A stretch of 64,000 nucleotides of DNA from Flavobacterium sp. RSP15 (GTDB lineage: Bacteria > Bacteroidota > Bacteroidia > Flavobacteriales > Flavobacteriaceae): assembly GCF_003968755.1 (NCBI RefSeq), contig NZ_RYDL01000008.1, positions 1 to 64,000 of the forward strand. Reading direction: 5' to 3'. How positions within the stretch are numbered: the first letter of the stretch is position 1; each line of letters opens with the position of its first letter. Positions 1 through 8,402 of this stretch are shown piece after piece. The translations under genes and the position numbers were made by a program. The notes below the pieces were generated by a model. The model was not told the origin of the DNA, searched no databases, and was given only the letters and a program-made list of their open reading frames with translations.

Positions 1-20
1 TTGCAAAAACGTTTTTGCAA
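1..20. promoter_or_regulatory. perfect 20-bp palindrome, possible operator
   Basis: TTGCAAAAACGTTTTTGCAA is its own reverse complement and begins at the first base of the window. The central CG with A/T-rich arms recalls sites of LacI-family repressors. Its target gene would lie left of the window, and the dyad may extend beyond the edge. The role is inferred. Confidence 0.35.
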
Positions 21-116
21 GTGTTTAATTAAATATTTTTATCTAATAATCTGTATCGGTTATTCAGGACAAGACAAAACCTTTTTTTTGTCATTTAAAT
101 AAAAAAAGCAAAATGC

Positions 117-186
117 TTGTAACAAACTAGCCTTTCCTTAGTCTACTCTAAATCAAAAGAAACCTCATTTTAATAGTTTGTTACAA
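117..186. repeat. 13-bp inverted repeat with 44-bp spacer
   Basis: TTGTAACAAACTA at 117-129 is the exact reverse complement of 174-186. The pair lies in non-coding sequence just before the cutC terminator. It could be a long hairpin, a small degenerate element or a paired protein-binding site. Nothing else identifies it. Confidence 0.4.
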
Positions 187-190
187 AAAG

Positions 191-222
191 AAAAACCCGG
201 AGTATGCCAACTCCGGGTTTTT
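191..222. terminator. bidirectional terminator after cutC
   Basis: The arms AAAAACCCGGAGT (191-203) and ACTCCGGGTTTTT (210-222) pair perfectly over a 6-base loop, with a T tract on either strand. It lies 14 bp past the cutC stop and would serve that leftward transcript. It could also stop a rightward gene left of the window. Confidence 0.85.
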
Positions 223-236
223 TGATTTATAAAGTT

Positions 237-917
237 TTACAGGGATTCTAAATTTGCTTTTAGGGCTTGGATCTCCAACTGATTTGCTAGTTCCCCTGCA
301 TCAATAATTGCAGAAGAATGATAGAAAATAGCTTTTGTTTTTTGTTTTAATGCGGAAATATTAACAGAACGCAAACCGCCGCCCGGCATAATTACAATTC
401 GGTCAGTTGCTTTTCTAACTAAGGCTGCCAAAACATCGATACCGTCAATTACATTCGTTTCTTGTCCAGAGGTCAAAATGGTTTTAAAACCACATCCGAT
501 TAGCGATTCAAGTGCTTGAAATTTATTTTCTACTCCATCAAAAGCACGATGAAACGTACAAGGCAATGGGTTTGCCAAAGCAACTAAATCCTTATTTTGT
601 TGTTCACTGATACTACCGTCTTCGTTTAAAATTCCAAAAACAAAACCATCAACCTGAAGTTTTTTGAATGCCAAGATTTCTGACTTCATTTGTGCCAATT
701 CAGAATCAGAATAAACGAAATCCCCACCACGAGGCCGAATCATAACATTCAAGTCGATGGTGATTTTATCGCGAACAATTTTAGTAAGTTCTAAATCTGG
801 CGTTGTTCCGCCCGCTGTTCTATTGGCACACAATTCAACCCTGTCAGCACCACTATTTTCAGCAATTATAGCCGATTCTAAATTAAAACAGGCAATTTCC
901 AGTTGTGCTTTTTTCAT
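237..917 (-). CDS. cutC: copper homeostasis protein CutC
   Basis: This 226-residue protein belongs to the CutC family, TIM-barrel proteins historically linked to copper tolerance in E. coli; the biochemical role remains unsettled. Family features visible are the N-terminal LEIACFNLESA and GADRVELCANRTAGGTTP, the central MIRPRGGDFVYSDSE, FHRAFD near residue 123 and MPGGGLR near 177. Length is close to the usual 230-250. Its ATG directly abuts the stop of the glycosylasparaginase gene, so the two are almost certainly cotranscribed. A strong terminator follows. The family call is firm; the physiological role is not. Confidence 0.9.
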   Translation of the reverse strand: MKKAQLEIACFNLESAIIAENSGADRVELCANRTAGGTTPDLELTKIVRDKITIDLNVMIRPRGGDFVYSDSELAQMKSEILAFKKLQVDGFVFGILNEDGSISEQQNKDLVALANPLPCTFHRAFDGVENKFQALESLIGCGFKTILTSGQETNVIDGIDVLAALVRKATDRIVIMPGGGLRSVNISALKQKTKAIFYHSSAIIDAGELANQLEIQALKANLESL

Positions 918-1787
918 TTATTTCAAAAAATAATCGGCATCAATTAATCGGTTTCCAGATGTATCATGGACAGCATAGTTGAAACCGCCCTGAATGCAAT
1001 ACGAGCCATATTCTCCTTTTTTATTTAAGGCAATGAAACCAACTTGGATATCTTTTACATTTTTATTTCTTTTACGGGTCAAATTTACGATTCGGGCCAC
1101 CGCTTCCTCACACGCTTTTTGTGGTGATTTTCCTTGGCGCATCAGCTCAACCACTAAGTGACAACCAGAAATCCGAATCACTTCTTCTCCATGTCCTGTG
1201 GCTGTGGCCGCACCAATTTCATTGTCTACATACAATCCAGCGCCAATAATCGGGGAATCACCCAAGCGTCCGTGCATTTTAAAAGCCATTCCGCTAGTGG
1301 TGCATGCGCCAGAAAGATTACCGTCAGCATCCAAAGCAATCATCCCAATGGTATCATGATTTTCAATATTGGCAATGGGTTTGTATTGGCTGGTTTTCAA
1401 CCACTCTTTCCATTCTTTTTCAGATTCTTCCAACAATAAATTTTCTTTTACAAAACCTTGCGACAACGCAAACTGCAAAGCACCATCACCTACCAACATG
1501 ACATGCGGTGTTTTTTCCATCACAGCGCGAGCCACCGCAATGGGATGTTTTATAAACTCCAAACATCCTACTGAGCCTATATTGGCGTTTTCATCCATGA
1601 TACATGCATCAAGTGTGACGCGACCGTCTCGATCTGGTCTTCCGCCATATCCTACGCTCCGTTCCTTAGGATCGGCTTCTGGAATTTTTACTCCGGCTTC
1701 GACAGCATCTAAAGCTCGTCCGTTATTTTTTAAAATTTCCCAAGCGGCTGCATTCGCTTGGATTCCAAAATTCCATGTCGAAAGCAC
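918..1787 (-). CDS. glycosylasparaginase (N4-GlcNAc-asparagine amidase), start uncertain
   Basis: An Ntn-hydrolase that cleaves the GlcNAc-Asn bond of N-glycoproteins after self-cleavage before a threonine. The sequence is very like the secreted enzyme of Elizabethkingia (Flavobacterium) meningosepticum: STWNFG near the N-terminus, ERSVGYGGRPDRDG, PHVMLVGDGA, the NHDTIGM motif around residue 145 whose Thr is the new N-terminus and nucleophile, and ATATGHGEEVIR. The open frame can only start at GTG 1787 because an in-frame TAA at 1824-1826 separates it from its own export signal (see 1788-1913). GTG initiation would lose a few residues of the mature alpha chain and all export. Sequencing error, pseudogenisation or a cytosolic form are all possible. 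Confidence 0.8.
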   Translation of the reverse strand: MLSTWNFGIQANAAAWEILKNNGRALDAVEAGVKIPEADPKERSVGYGGRPDRDGRVTLDACIMDENANIGSVGCLEFIKHPIAVARAVMEKTPHVMLVGDGALQFALSQGFVKENLLLEESEKEWKEWLKTSQYKPIANIENHDTIGMIALDADGNLSGACTTSGMAFKMHGRLGDSPIIGAGLYVDNEIGAATATGHGEEVIRISGCHLVVELMRQGKSPQKACEEAVARIVNLTRKRNKNVKDIQVGFIALNKKGEYGSYCIQGGFNYAVHDTSGNRLIDADYFLK

Positions 1788-1913
1788 AATAGGTTTACTT
1801 CCTTTTTTAGATGAAAAATCATTTTATTCCTCTGGTTTCCCTTTGAATGAATGTAAAGCCATAGCTGCGGAAGCGAAAGCAGCTGTTTTCAAAAAATTTC
1901 TACGATTAGTCAT
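1788..1913 (-). pseudogene. detached Tat signal peptide of the glycosylasparaginase gene
   Basis: From ATG 1911-1913 the same frame as the downstream gene reads 29 codons that look like a twin-arginine signal: MTNRRNFLKTAAFASAAMAL, then a short polar tail ending KPEE. TAA at 1824-1826 follows. Beyond the stop the frame continues NDFSSKKGSKPIV straight into the conserved STWNFG of the mature enzyme. The original gene was therefore very likely 918-1913, and one base change (for example AAA to TAA) broke it. TatC is encoded at 50028, so a Tat system is present. Confidence 0.75.
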
Positions 1914-1985
1914 TTTGATTGTATTACTATTGGTTGCATCAATTTTGAACTATAAATATAACGGTTCCTCTTTAAATAAAAAAAA

Positions 1986-2007
1986 CCTGCACAATAATTT
2001 GCGCAGG
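1986..2007 (-). terminator. terminator of fabH
   Basis: Read leftward, CCTGCGCAA and TTGTGCAGG pair (one G-U) over a 4-base loop and are followed by eight T residues. It lies about 60 bp past the fabH stop. Confidence 0.8.
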
Positions 2008-2064
2008 CTTAGACTATTTATCAAAGAACAATTGGAATCGACATACGATTTATTGTACTACTAT

Positions 2065-3072
2065 TTACCATTTAATAATGGCGCTTCCCCAAGTAAATCC
2101 ACTTCCAAAAGCGGCTAATACAACCGTATCTCCTGATTTTATTTTGCCTTTTTCCCATGCTTCAGTCAAAGCGATTGGAATAGAAGCGGCGGTAGTATTA
2201 CCGTATTTCTGAATATTATTATAGACCTGATCATCGGTCAAGTTGAATTTCTTTTGGATAAACTGTGAAATTCTCAAATTTGCCTGATGCGGAATCAACA
2301 TATTAATATCCGAAACCTGCAAATTATTCGCTTGTAATCCTTCATTAATTACTTCGCTAAAACGAACCACTGCATTTTTAAATACAAATTGTCCGTTCAT
2401 GTACGGGAAATAACTCTCATCATCCGGATCATTATCTGCCAAGATATCTGTTATCCAACGGCCTCCCATTCCGGGCGCTTTTACAATTAATTCTTCGGCG
2501 TGCTGCCCTTCAGAATGCAAGTGTGTGGATAAAATTCCTTTGGTCAAATCCTCTTCTCTGCTCAAAACAGCCGCTCCTGCACCATCTCCAAAAATTACTG
2601 AAACCCCTCTTCCGCGCGAGGTCATATCCAATCCGGTAGAATGAACTTCTGATCCAATTACCAATACATTTTTATACATGCCCGTCTTGATATATTGATC
2701 TGCCACGGATAAAGCATAAACAAATCCAGAACATTGATTTCTTACATCTAATGCGCCTACGGTTCTTAACCCTAAATCCCGTTGCACTAAAACGCCTGGA
2801 CCAGGGAAATAATAATCAGGGCTTAATGTGGCAAAAACCACAAAATCGATGTCTTCCTTAGCAACACCAGAACGCTCAATAGCAATTTTGGCAGCTTTCA
2901 CTCCCATAGAAGTCGTCGTGTCTTCTCCTTTTATAATATGTCTTCGCTCCTGAATTCCAGTTCTTTCCTGAATCCATTCATCATTAGTGTCTATAATTTT
3001 GGACAAATCGTCATTAGTCACTACGTTTTCGGGAACATAATAACCCAATCCTGCTATTTTTGAATGATACAT
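2065..3072 (-). CDS. fabH: 3-oxoacyl-ACP synthase III (FabH)
   Basis: Condenses an acyl-CoA primer with malonyl-ACP to start fatty acid synthesis in the cytosol. The 335 residues match the family length. The catalytic triad is visible: Cys114 in NQCSGFVY, His in PHQANLR near residue 260, and Asn in YGNTTAAS near 291. The N-terminal GYYVPENVVTN and DTNDEWIQERTGI are typical of FabH. It is a single gene with its own -7-like promoter and terminator, so this could be a second FabH paralogue rather than the copy in the main fatty acid operon. Confidence 0.92.
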   Translation of the reverse strand: MYHSKIAGLGYYVPENVVTNDDLSKIIDTNDEWIQERTGIQERRHIIKGEDTTTSMGVKAAKIAIERSGVAKEDIDFVVFATLSPDYYFPGPGVLVQRDLGLRTVGALDVRNQCSGFVYALSVADQYIKTGMYKNVLVIGSEVHSTGLDMTSRGRGVSVIFGDGAGAAVLSREEDLTKGILSTHLHSEGQHAEELIVKAPGMGGRWITDILADNDPDDESYFPYMNGQFVFKNAVVRFSEVINEGLQANNLQVSDINMLIPHQANLRISQFIQKKFNLTDDQVYNNIQKYGNTTAASIPIALTEAWEKGKIKSGDTVVLAAFGSGFTWGSAIIKW

Positions 3073-3103
3073 ATATTGTTGTTATTTTATTAAAATACGA
3101 GTA

Positions 3104-3111
3104 CAAATTTA
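3104..3111 (-). promoter_or_regulatory. -7 promoter element of fabH
   Basis: On the minus strand TAAATTTG matches the Bacteroidetes -7 consensus TAnnTTTG about 32 bp before the fabH ATG. No good TTG -33 box is seen. Confidence 0.45.
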
Positions 3112-3363
3112 AAACATACTTGAAAATATGAGCACACAAATTACTACTTTTTTATCAATTTACAACTTTTATGCTTTTTTGCGCAATTTCTTGTTATACT
3201 TACAAATACAATCTGTTGAAGTGCTTAAAAATAATACTATTGTGACCTCATCCGGATCTGACTCAAACGTTAAAAAAAAGTTTTTGTTTCCAAATGTAAC
3301 AAGATTCATTTATTTTAGACCAATTATTGACACTGCCAATGCTAATTTAAAATCATTCAAATT

Positions 3364-5775
3364 ATGAAGTTAAAAATTCCATTTTTTTTATTTCTTGGAT
3401 TGAGCTTAACCACTTTTGCACAAGAAAACTTAACCTATCAAAAACCATCTCAGTCCATATTGGATTTAGCGGATTATGAAAGAGCACCTTCAGTATCGAT
3501 GGATACTAAAAAAGAATACATGTTGCTTACGTACAGAAATACGTATAAATCACTGGACGATTTAAACCAAGAAGAACTGCGCTTGGGTGGATTGCGGATT
3601 AATCCAATTACAAATATTTCCAGTACTGTTACATACGTGAACAACCTGAAATTACGCAAAATAAAAGACAAAAATGAAGTACAGGTTACAGGTTTGCCTA
3701 CGAATCCTCGTATCAGTACTATCGGTTGGTCTCCAAATGATACAAAAATCTCATTTTCGCACACCACAGCTTCCGGAGTAGAACTTTGGGTTATCGATGT
3801 TACTTCGGCGAAAGCCACCAAATTAACGGAAGCAACAGTGAATGCTAATATTGGAAGTCCGTTCAGCTGGATGAATGACAACGAAACTATTTTGGTAAAA
3901 ATGTTACCAAAAAACAGAGCAGCTCTTTTGGATGCCAAAAAAGATTTGCCAACCGGTCCGATAATTTCAAACGCCGATGGTGTAAAATCGCAGAACAGAA
4001 CTTATCCGGATATGTTGAAAAACAAGAATGATGAAATCAATTTTGAGAATATCATGACTTCTGAATTGTACAAAGTAAACCTGAACGGAATAGCAACTTT
4101 ATTCAAAAATGCAGCTATGTATGCGGGAGAAAGTTTTTCCCCTGACGGCAATTATCTAATGCTGACTACGATTCAAAAACCATTTTCATACATTGTCCCG
4201 TTGAGTCGTTTTCCTTCAAAATCAGTAATCTATGACAAAGCTGGAAACGAAGTAAAAGTAGTCAATGAAGTGCCGCTGACGGAGATTATTCCTAAAGGAT
4301 TTATGGCCGTTCGAAAAGGAAAAAGAAACATGAGCTGGAGAACCGACAAACCCGCAACATTAGCTTATGCTGAAGCTTTAGACGGTGGCGATCCTGCAAA
4401 CAAAGTGGAATTCAGAGATGAAGTTTTTCTTTGGAACGCACCTTTTAATCTTTCCGCTACTTCATTGGTAAAAACACCACAACGCTACGACCGAATAATT
4501 TGGGGAAATGATACCGTGGCTATAATTACAGATGAATGGTACGATACCCGTAATACCAAAACGTATGCAATAAATCCCTCGAATCCAAGTCAGGCTCCAA
4601 AAGTAATTTTCGACAGAAATTCACAGGATGTATATTCTGATCCTGGAAATTTTGAAACCAGAAAAAACCAATACAACAGGTATGTTTTGGCTATCGAAAA
4701 TGACAATGCATATCTTATTGGTAATGGATTTACTAAAAACGGGCAATTCCCGTTTATAAGTGAATTTAATCTGAAAACGTTGCAAGCAAAACGGTTGTAT
4801 ACTTCGACTTACACCGATAAAAAAGAAGACGTTTTGGAGATTGAAGACTTCAAAAAAGGAACGGTTTTAGTCCAAATCCAGTCTAAAAATGAATACCCTA
4901 ATTATTACCTTAGAAATATTAAACAAAAAAACAAACTAACACCAATTACCGCATTCAAAAATCCTTTTGAAAGTATCAAAAACGTGAGTAAAGAAGTGAT
5001 TAAATACAAGCGTAAAGATGGTGTTGAATTATCCGGAACGTTATATTTACCTGTTGGTTATGACAAAATCAAAAAAGAGAAAATGCCATTGTTGATTTGG
5101 GCTTATCCAGCTGAATATAAAGACAAAAATTCAGCAGGACAAAGCACACAAAACCCGAACGAATTTACATTTCCTAGTTATGGATCGTTCGTATATTGGG
5201 TAACCAAAGGCTATGTAGTTCTTGATGACGCAGCTTTCCCCATAATTGGCGAAGGAACAACGGAGCCCAATGATAATTTCATGACGCAATTAGTTGACAA
5301 TGCTGAAGCGGCCATCAATGCCGTGGATGCTTTAGGATACATCAACAGAAAAAAAGTAGCTGTGGGCGGTCATTCCTATGGTGCTTTTATGACCGCTAAT
5401 TTACTAACGCATTCTAATCTTTTTGCGTGTGGAATCGCTCGAAGTGGTGCTTACAACAGAACGCTAACACCTTTTGGTTTCCAGACCGAACAACGCAACT
5501 ACTGGGAAACTCCTGAAGTGTATAACACGATGTCACCATTTATGAATGCTGATAAAATGAAAACGCCCATGCTTTTGGTACACGGTGAAGCAGATAATAA
5601 TCCGGGTACTTTCACTTTGCAAACCGAACGTTATTTTCAAGCTTTGAAAGGGTTAGGTGCTCCGGCAAGAATGGTAATTCTGCCAAAAGAAGCACACGGT
5701 TATGTAGCCAAAGAAAATATTTTGCATTTGCTTTGGGAACAAGACCAGTTTTTAGAAAAGTATTTAAAGAATTAA
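3364..5775 (+). CDS. secreted S9 family peptidase, glutamyl-endopeptidase-like
   Basis: A serine peptidase of the prolyl oligopeptidase family, 803 residues. A Sec signal (MKLKIPFFLFLGLSLTTFAQ) points to export. Residues about 40-540 form the beta-propeller part. The C-terminal alpha/beta hydrolase domain holds the nucleophile in GGHSYGAF near residue 670, an acid in VHGEADNNPGT near 740 and the His in KEAHGY near 777. The N-terminal SMDTKKEYMLLTYRNTYKSL resembles the plant and bacterial glutamyl endopeptidase (S9D) branch. It is a monocistronic unit with a strong terminator after it. It probably degrades peptides in the periplasm. Confidence 0.85.
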   Translation: MKLKIPFFLFLGLSLTTFAQENLTYQKPSQSILDLADYERAPSVSMDTKKEYMLLTYRNTYKSLDDLNQEELRLGGLRINPITNISSTVTYVNNLKLRKIKDKNEVQVTGLPTNPRISTIGWSPNDTKISFSHTTASGVELWVIDVTSAKATKLTEATVNANIGSPFSWMNDNETILVKMLPKNRAALLDAKKDLPTGPIISNADGVKSQNRTYPDMLKNKNDEINFENIMTSELYKVNLNGIATLFKNAAMYAGESFSPDGNYLMLTTIQKPFSYIVPLSRFPSKSVIYDKAGNEVKVVNEVPLTEIIPKGFMAVRKGKRNMSWRTDKPATLAYAEALDGGDPANKVEFRDEVFLWNAPFNLSATSLVKTPQRYDRIIWGNDTVAIITDEWYDTRNTKTYAINPSNPSQAPKVIFDRNSQDVYSDPGNFETRKNQYNRYVLAIENDNAYLIGNGFTKNGQFPFISEFNLKTLQAKRLYTSTYTDKKEDVLEIEDFKKGTVLVQIQSKNEYPNYYLRNIKQKNKLTPITAFKNPFESIKNVSKEVIKYKRKDGVELSGTLYLPVGYDKIKKEKMPLLIWAYPAEYKDKNSAGQSTQNPNEFTFPSYGSFVYWVTKGYVVLDDAAFPIIGEGTTEPNDNFMTQLVDNAEAAINAVDALGYINRKKVAVGGHSYGAFMTANLLTHSNLFACGIARSGAYNRTLTPFGFQTEQRNYWETPEVYNTMSPFMNADKMKTPMLLVHGEADNNPGTFTLQTERYFQALKGLGAPARMVILPKEAHGYVAKENILHLLWEQDQFLEKYLKN

Positions 5776-5787
5776 TTCTAAAAAGGG

Positions 5788-5978
5788 TTCAGTGATCAGT
5801 TATTGAGTGATCAGTAAGTTGTACAAAAAAAATTAACATAGCACAAAACCCCAAATTCACTTTGACTTTGGGGTTTTTGTTTATTACTACTTTTATAAAA
5901 GTTGAAAACGACTTCTACTTTCGATAGTTATCAGAACTGAAAATCACTGAATACTGAGCACTGTTTACTGAATACTAA
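5788..5978. repeat. degenerate CAGTGATCAGT-type intergenic repeats around a terminator
   Basis: Between the convergent S9 peptidase and ABC ATPase genes, 5788-5818 contains two direct copies of AGTGATCAGT. The block 5945-5978 carries several related CTGAATACTGA-like units in the opposite orientation. The two blocks flank the terminator hairpin at 5845-5877. They look like a decayed simple repeat family; no gene is present. Confidence 0.45.
5845..5877. terminator. bidirectional terminator between convergent genes
   Basis: AAAACCCCAAA (5845-5855) pairs perfectly with TTTGGGGTTTT (5867-5877), with A and T tracts on the two sides. It can stop the S9 peptidase transcript and, on the other strand, the ABC ATPase transcript. 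Confidence 0.8.
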
Positions 5979-5981
5979 TCA

Positions 5982-6932
5982 TCAGGATAACATCAAATAT
6001 ACTTCCTGATTTAATGCTAATTCCGAATCATGTTCAAAAAAAATCGCTCTTCTTTCAAAAGCTGCTTTGACTAAATAATGACTTCCTTTAAAATAACATT
6101 GTTTTACGACTACTTTCATAATGGCGTTGTCCACCACTTTTAATTGATGCGGATACAATAAAAGCGGCTGATCCGCTTCATCCACAAGTTCAATTAATTG
6201 AGACAATTTTAACTCATTGACTTCTCCAAAAAGAGAAGCAATATATTTGTTAGCGGGGTTTTCATACAAGGATTTAGAATCTCCTTTTGCCACTACTTTT
6301 CCGTTTTGAACCACAATTGTTTCATCAGAGAAAGACAACGCATCAGTACTGTCATGTGTGGCAATAATACAGGTAATCTCTTTGTCTTTTAAATACCTAA
6401 ATAAATTTCGACGCAACGAATTTTTCCGAAAAGAATCAATTTGACTAAACGGTTCATCGAGCAAAATAATTTCGGGTTCTAATGCTAAAACTCTTGCCAA
6501 GGCTACTCGCTGCTGCTGTCCACCGCTTAGGAACTTCGCTTTTACTTTTGCGAAAGCAGTCATTTCGACCATTTCTAACAGCTCTTGGACTCGAGCTTGC
6601 TTTTGTTCCGGATGCATATTTGACAAGAACTTGCCCACATTTTCTTCAACGGTTATGTACGGCATCAAATCGAAATCTTGTGCTAAATATTTAATATAAT
6701 CTTCTCCCGGTATCAGATTGTATTTGGGACCCAAAATAGGTTTGTCATTATAAGTAATTGTTCCGTTATCCAAATCATATAATCCGTATATGAGTTTTAG
6801 CAACGTACTTTTACCGCAACCGCTTTCGCCAATAATAGCGGCGTTTTCCCCTTTTGCAATGGCAAAACTAACCTCTTCTATTACGGGCTTTTCAATGTAA
6901 GTAAAGGATATGTTTTTTATCTCGAGCATCAT
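5982..6932 (-). CDS. ABC transporter ATP-binding protein (PotA/FbpC-like)
   Basis: ATPase subunit of an importer of the spermidine/iron/molybdate type, 316 residues. Visible motifs are Walker A GESGCGKST (35-43), signature LSGGQQQRVALARVLA (about 135-150), Walker B EIILLDEP and the switch His in IIATHDS. After residue 240 a TOBE-like C-terminal domain follows. No permease or binding protein gene is adjacent, so the partner and substrate are unknown. The gene stands alone between two terminators. A second ATG one codon downstream is equally possible. Confidence 0.85.
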   Translation of the reverse strand: MMLEIKNISFTYIEKPVIEEVSFAIAKGENAAIIGESGCGKSTLLKLIYGLYDLDNGTITYNDKPILGPKYNLIPGEDYIKYLAQDFDLMPYITVEENVGKFLSNMHPEQKQARVQELLEMVEMTAFAKVKAKFLSGGQQQRVALARVLALEPEIILLDEPFSQIDSFRKNSLRRNLFRYLKDKEITCIIATHDSTDALSFSDETIVVQNGKVVAKGDSKSLYENPANKYIASLFGEVNELKLSQLIELVDEADQPLLLYPHQLKVVDNAIMKVVVKQCYFKGSHYLVKAAFERRAIFFEHDSELALNQEVYLMLS

Positions 6933-6984
6933 CTGTAATTAAGACTGCAAATTTACAATGTTTTAATGCAATTTGGACATAAAA

Positions 6985-7013
6985 AAAGGCTGCTTCTTGA
7001 CGAAACAGCCTTT
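6985..7013 (-). terminator. terminator of the OmpA-type lipoprotein gene
   Basis: AAAGGCTG (6985-6992) pairs with CAGCCTTT (7006-7013). On the minus strand a T tract follows. It lies 20 bp beyond the stop of the OmpA-family gene and lacks coding overlap. Confidence 0.75.
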
Positions 7014-7032
7014 GTTTTTTGGTATTTTATAC

Positions 7033-7728
7033 TTAATTTTTTCCTTCGGATTCAGCATCTTTAATCATTTTATCGTTTGCAGTAATCGCAAATTCAACAC
7101 GACGGTTTTGACTTCTGCCATCAACTGTTTCGTTGGAGGCAATTGGATCTGCAATTCCTAAACCAGTCACTTGAAATCTACTGGAAGAAACCCCTTTGCT
7201 AGTTAAATAATTTCTAACTGATGCCGCTCTTTCTCCTGAAAGTTTCAAATTGTAATCCGCTGGACCTGTGCTGTCAGTATATCCGTAAATCGTAATATCA
7301 GTATCCGGATATTCTGAAAAAACAGGAACTAGTTTATCTAAATTTGCTTTAGCACTGGCCGTCAATGAAGATTTATTAGTATCAAAACGCACTGCATTTT
7401 CATTCAAAACCAGTTTAATACCTTCTCCTACACGAACGACTTCAGCGCCAGGAAGTACTGCATCAATTTCTCTTGCTTGCTTGTCCATTTTGTTGCCAAT
7501 AACTCCACCGGCAACTCCACCAACAACTCCACCAAGTACAGCTCCCATTGCTCCATTACCACCTTTTCCAAGATTGTTTCCAAGAACACCTCCCAGAACG
7601 GCTCCGGCAACAGCACCTATTCCAGCTCCTCTTTGGGTTTTATTGGTGTTTTTGATTGCTTCGCAACTGGTAAACATTGAACCTATAATCATTATTGTTG
7701 CCATTGCAACTATTGAAATCTTTTTCAT
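7033..7728 (-). CDS. OmpA family lipoprotein with glycine zipper
   Basis: An outer-membrane lipoprotein of 231 residues predicted to tether the envelope to peptidoglycan. The lipobox is MFTSC with Cys22. Residues about 34-82 are a glycine-rich zipper made of repeated GAVLGGV-type units that likely insert in membrane. Residues about 105-220 form the OmpA C-terminal domain: GIKLVLNENAVRFDTNKSSL, YGYTDSTGPADYNLKLS, SGERAASVRNYL and GRSQNRRVEF. The lipocalin-like lipoprotein gene lies 17 bp upstream, so the two are probably one leftward transcript. Confidence 0.9.
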   Translation of the reverse strand: MKKISIVAMATIMIIGSMFTSCEAIKNTNKTQRGAGIGAVAGAVLGGVLGNNLGKGGNGAMGAVLGGVVGGVAGGVIGNKMDKQAREIDAVLPGAEVVRVGEGIKLVLNENAVRFDTNKSSLTASAKANLDKLVPVFSEYPDTDITIYGYTDSTGPADYNLKLSGERAASVRNYLTSKGVSSSRFQVTGLGIADPIASNETVDGRSQNRRVEFAITANDKMIKDAESEGKN

Positions 7729-7745
7729 ATCGCTATTTTTATTAA

Positions 7746-8222
7746 TTAATTAACTTTCTGGAACTGATACACGACATCCGTCATTTTTCCTCCTACATCG
7801 ATTTTATCGATCAATTGAAAAGAAGTTTCCGTTTGGTTTGCAAGGCGTAAAATATAACCGTCTCTCACTTTTCGCGCTTTTTCACCTGCATCAAGTACTT
7901 TCAATACAAATTGCTCTTCATTGTTAACAAACCATGTAATTGGGGAGCTAAATGCAACACAATTTACTTTGGTCAAAGCCATATTCCCTTTGTTATTATT
8001 CGAAATAAACTTCCACGTACTTCCAATAAAGCATTCGGAATCGGCAAGTTGAAACGTATTCACATTAATATATTGTGAACCTGGATAGGTTACTGCGCTA
8101 ATCACCCAGTCTCCTTTCATCATGACCTGAGCTTTTCTATCGGTGTTCGTACTCGTTACTGATGTTGACTTACATGCAAACATTAAAACCGCTAATGTGC
8201 ATAATAAAATGATTTTTTTCAT
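7746..8222 (-). CDS. lipocalin-like lipoprotein
   Basis: A 158-residue exported lipoprotein with lipobox LMFAC (Cys17). The remainder resembles the small lipocalin-like family common in Bacteroidetes: GDWVISAVTYPG opening, a SECFIGSTWKFISNNNKG segment and alternating beta strands to the end. A ligand cannot be predicted. It precedes the OmpA-family lipoprotein gene by 17 bp and probably shares its transcript. The family call rests on the W-containing start and overall pattern. Confidence 0.7.
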   Translation of the reverse strand: MKKIILLCTLAVLMFACKSTSVTSTNTDRKAQVMMKGDWVISAVTYPGSQYINVNTFQLADSECFIGSTWKFISNNNKGNMALTKVNCVAFSSPITWFVNNEEQFVLKVLDAGEKARKVRDGYILRLANQTETSFQLIDKIDVGGKMTDVVYQFQKVN

Positions 8223-8402
8223 CGTTTGAAATTTATGTAATTAATGTTTTAACAAAGATACAAAGCAATAAAAACAAAATAGTTTCAAAATTAAATTATT
8301 TTATATCATAATTAACACCTGCGCCAATTTGTCACTTCAACAATAATTGGTATTCTATTTGAAAGGATTTTATTCATAAAAATAAACTTAAAAATTCAAA
8401 AT

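Noticed and set aside
1158-2118. Rightward ORFs of 65-249 codons across the glycosylasparaginase and fabH end
   Set aside because: They are antisense to a protein with clear family motifs, and their translations are rich in Ser/Pro/Cys with no recognisable domain.
3128-3367. 79-codon ORF just before the S9 peptidase
   Set aside because: It overlaps the peptidase start, lies in AT-rich upstream DNA, has no family pattern and no promoter of its own.
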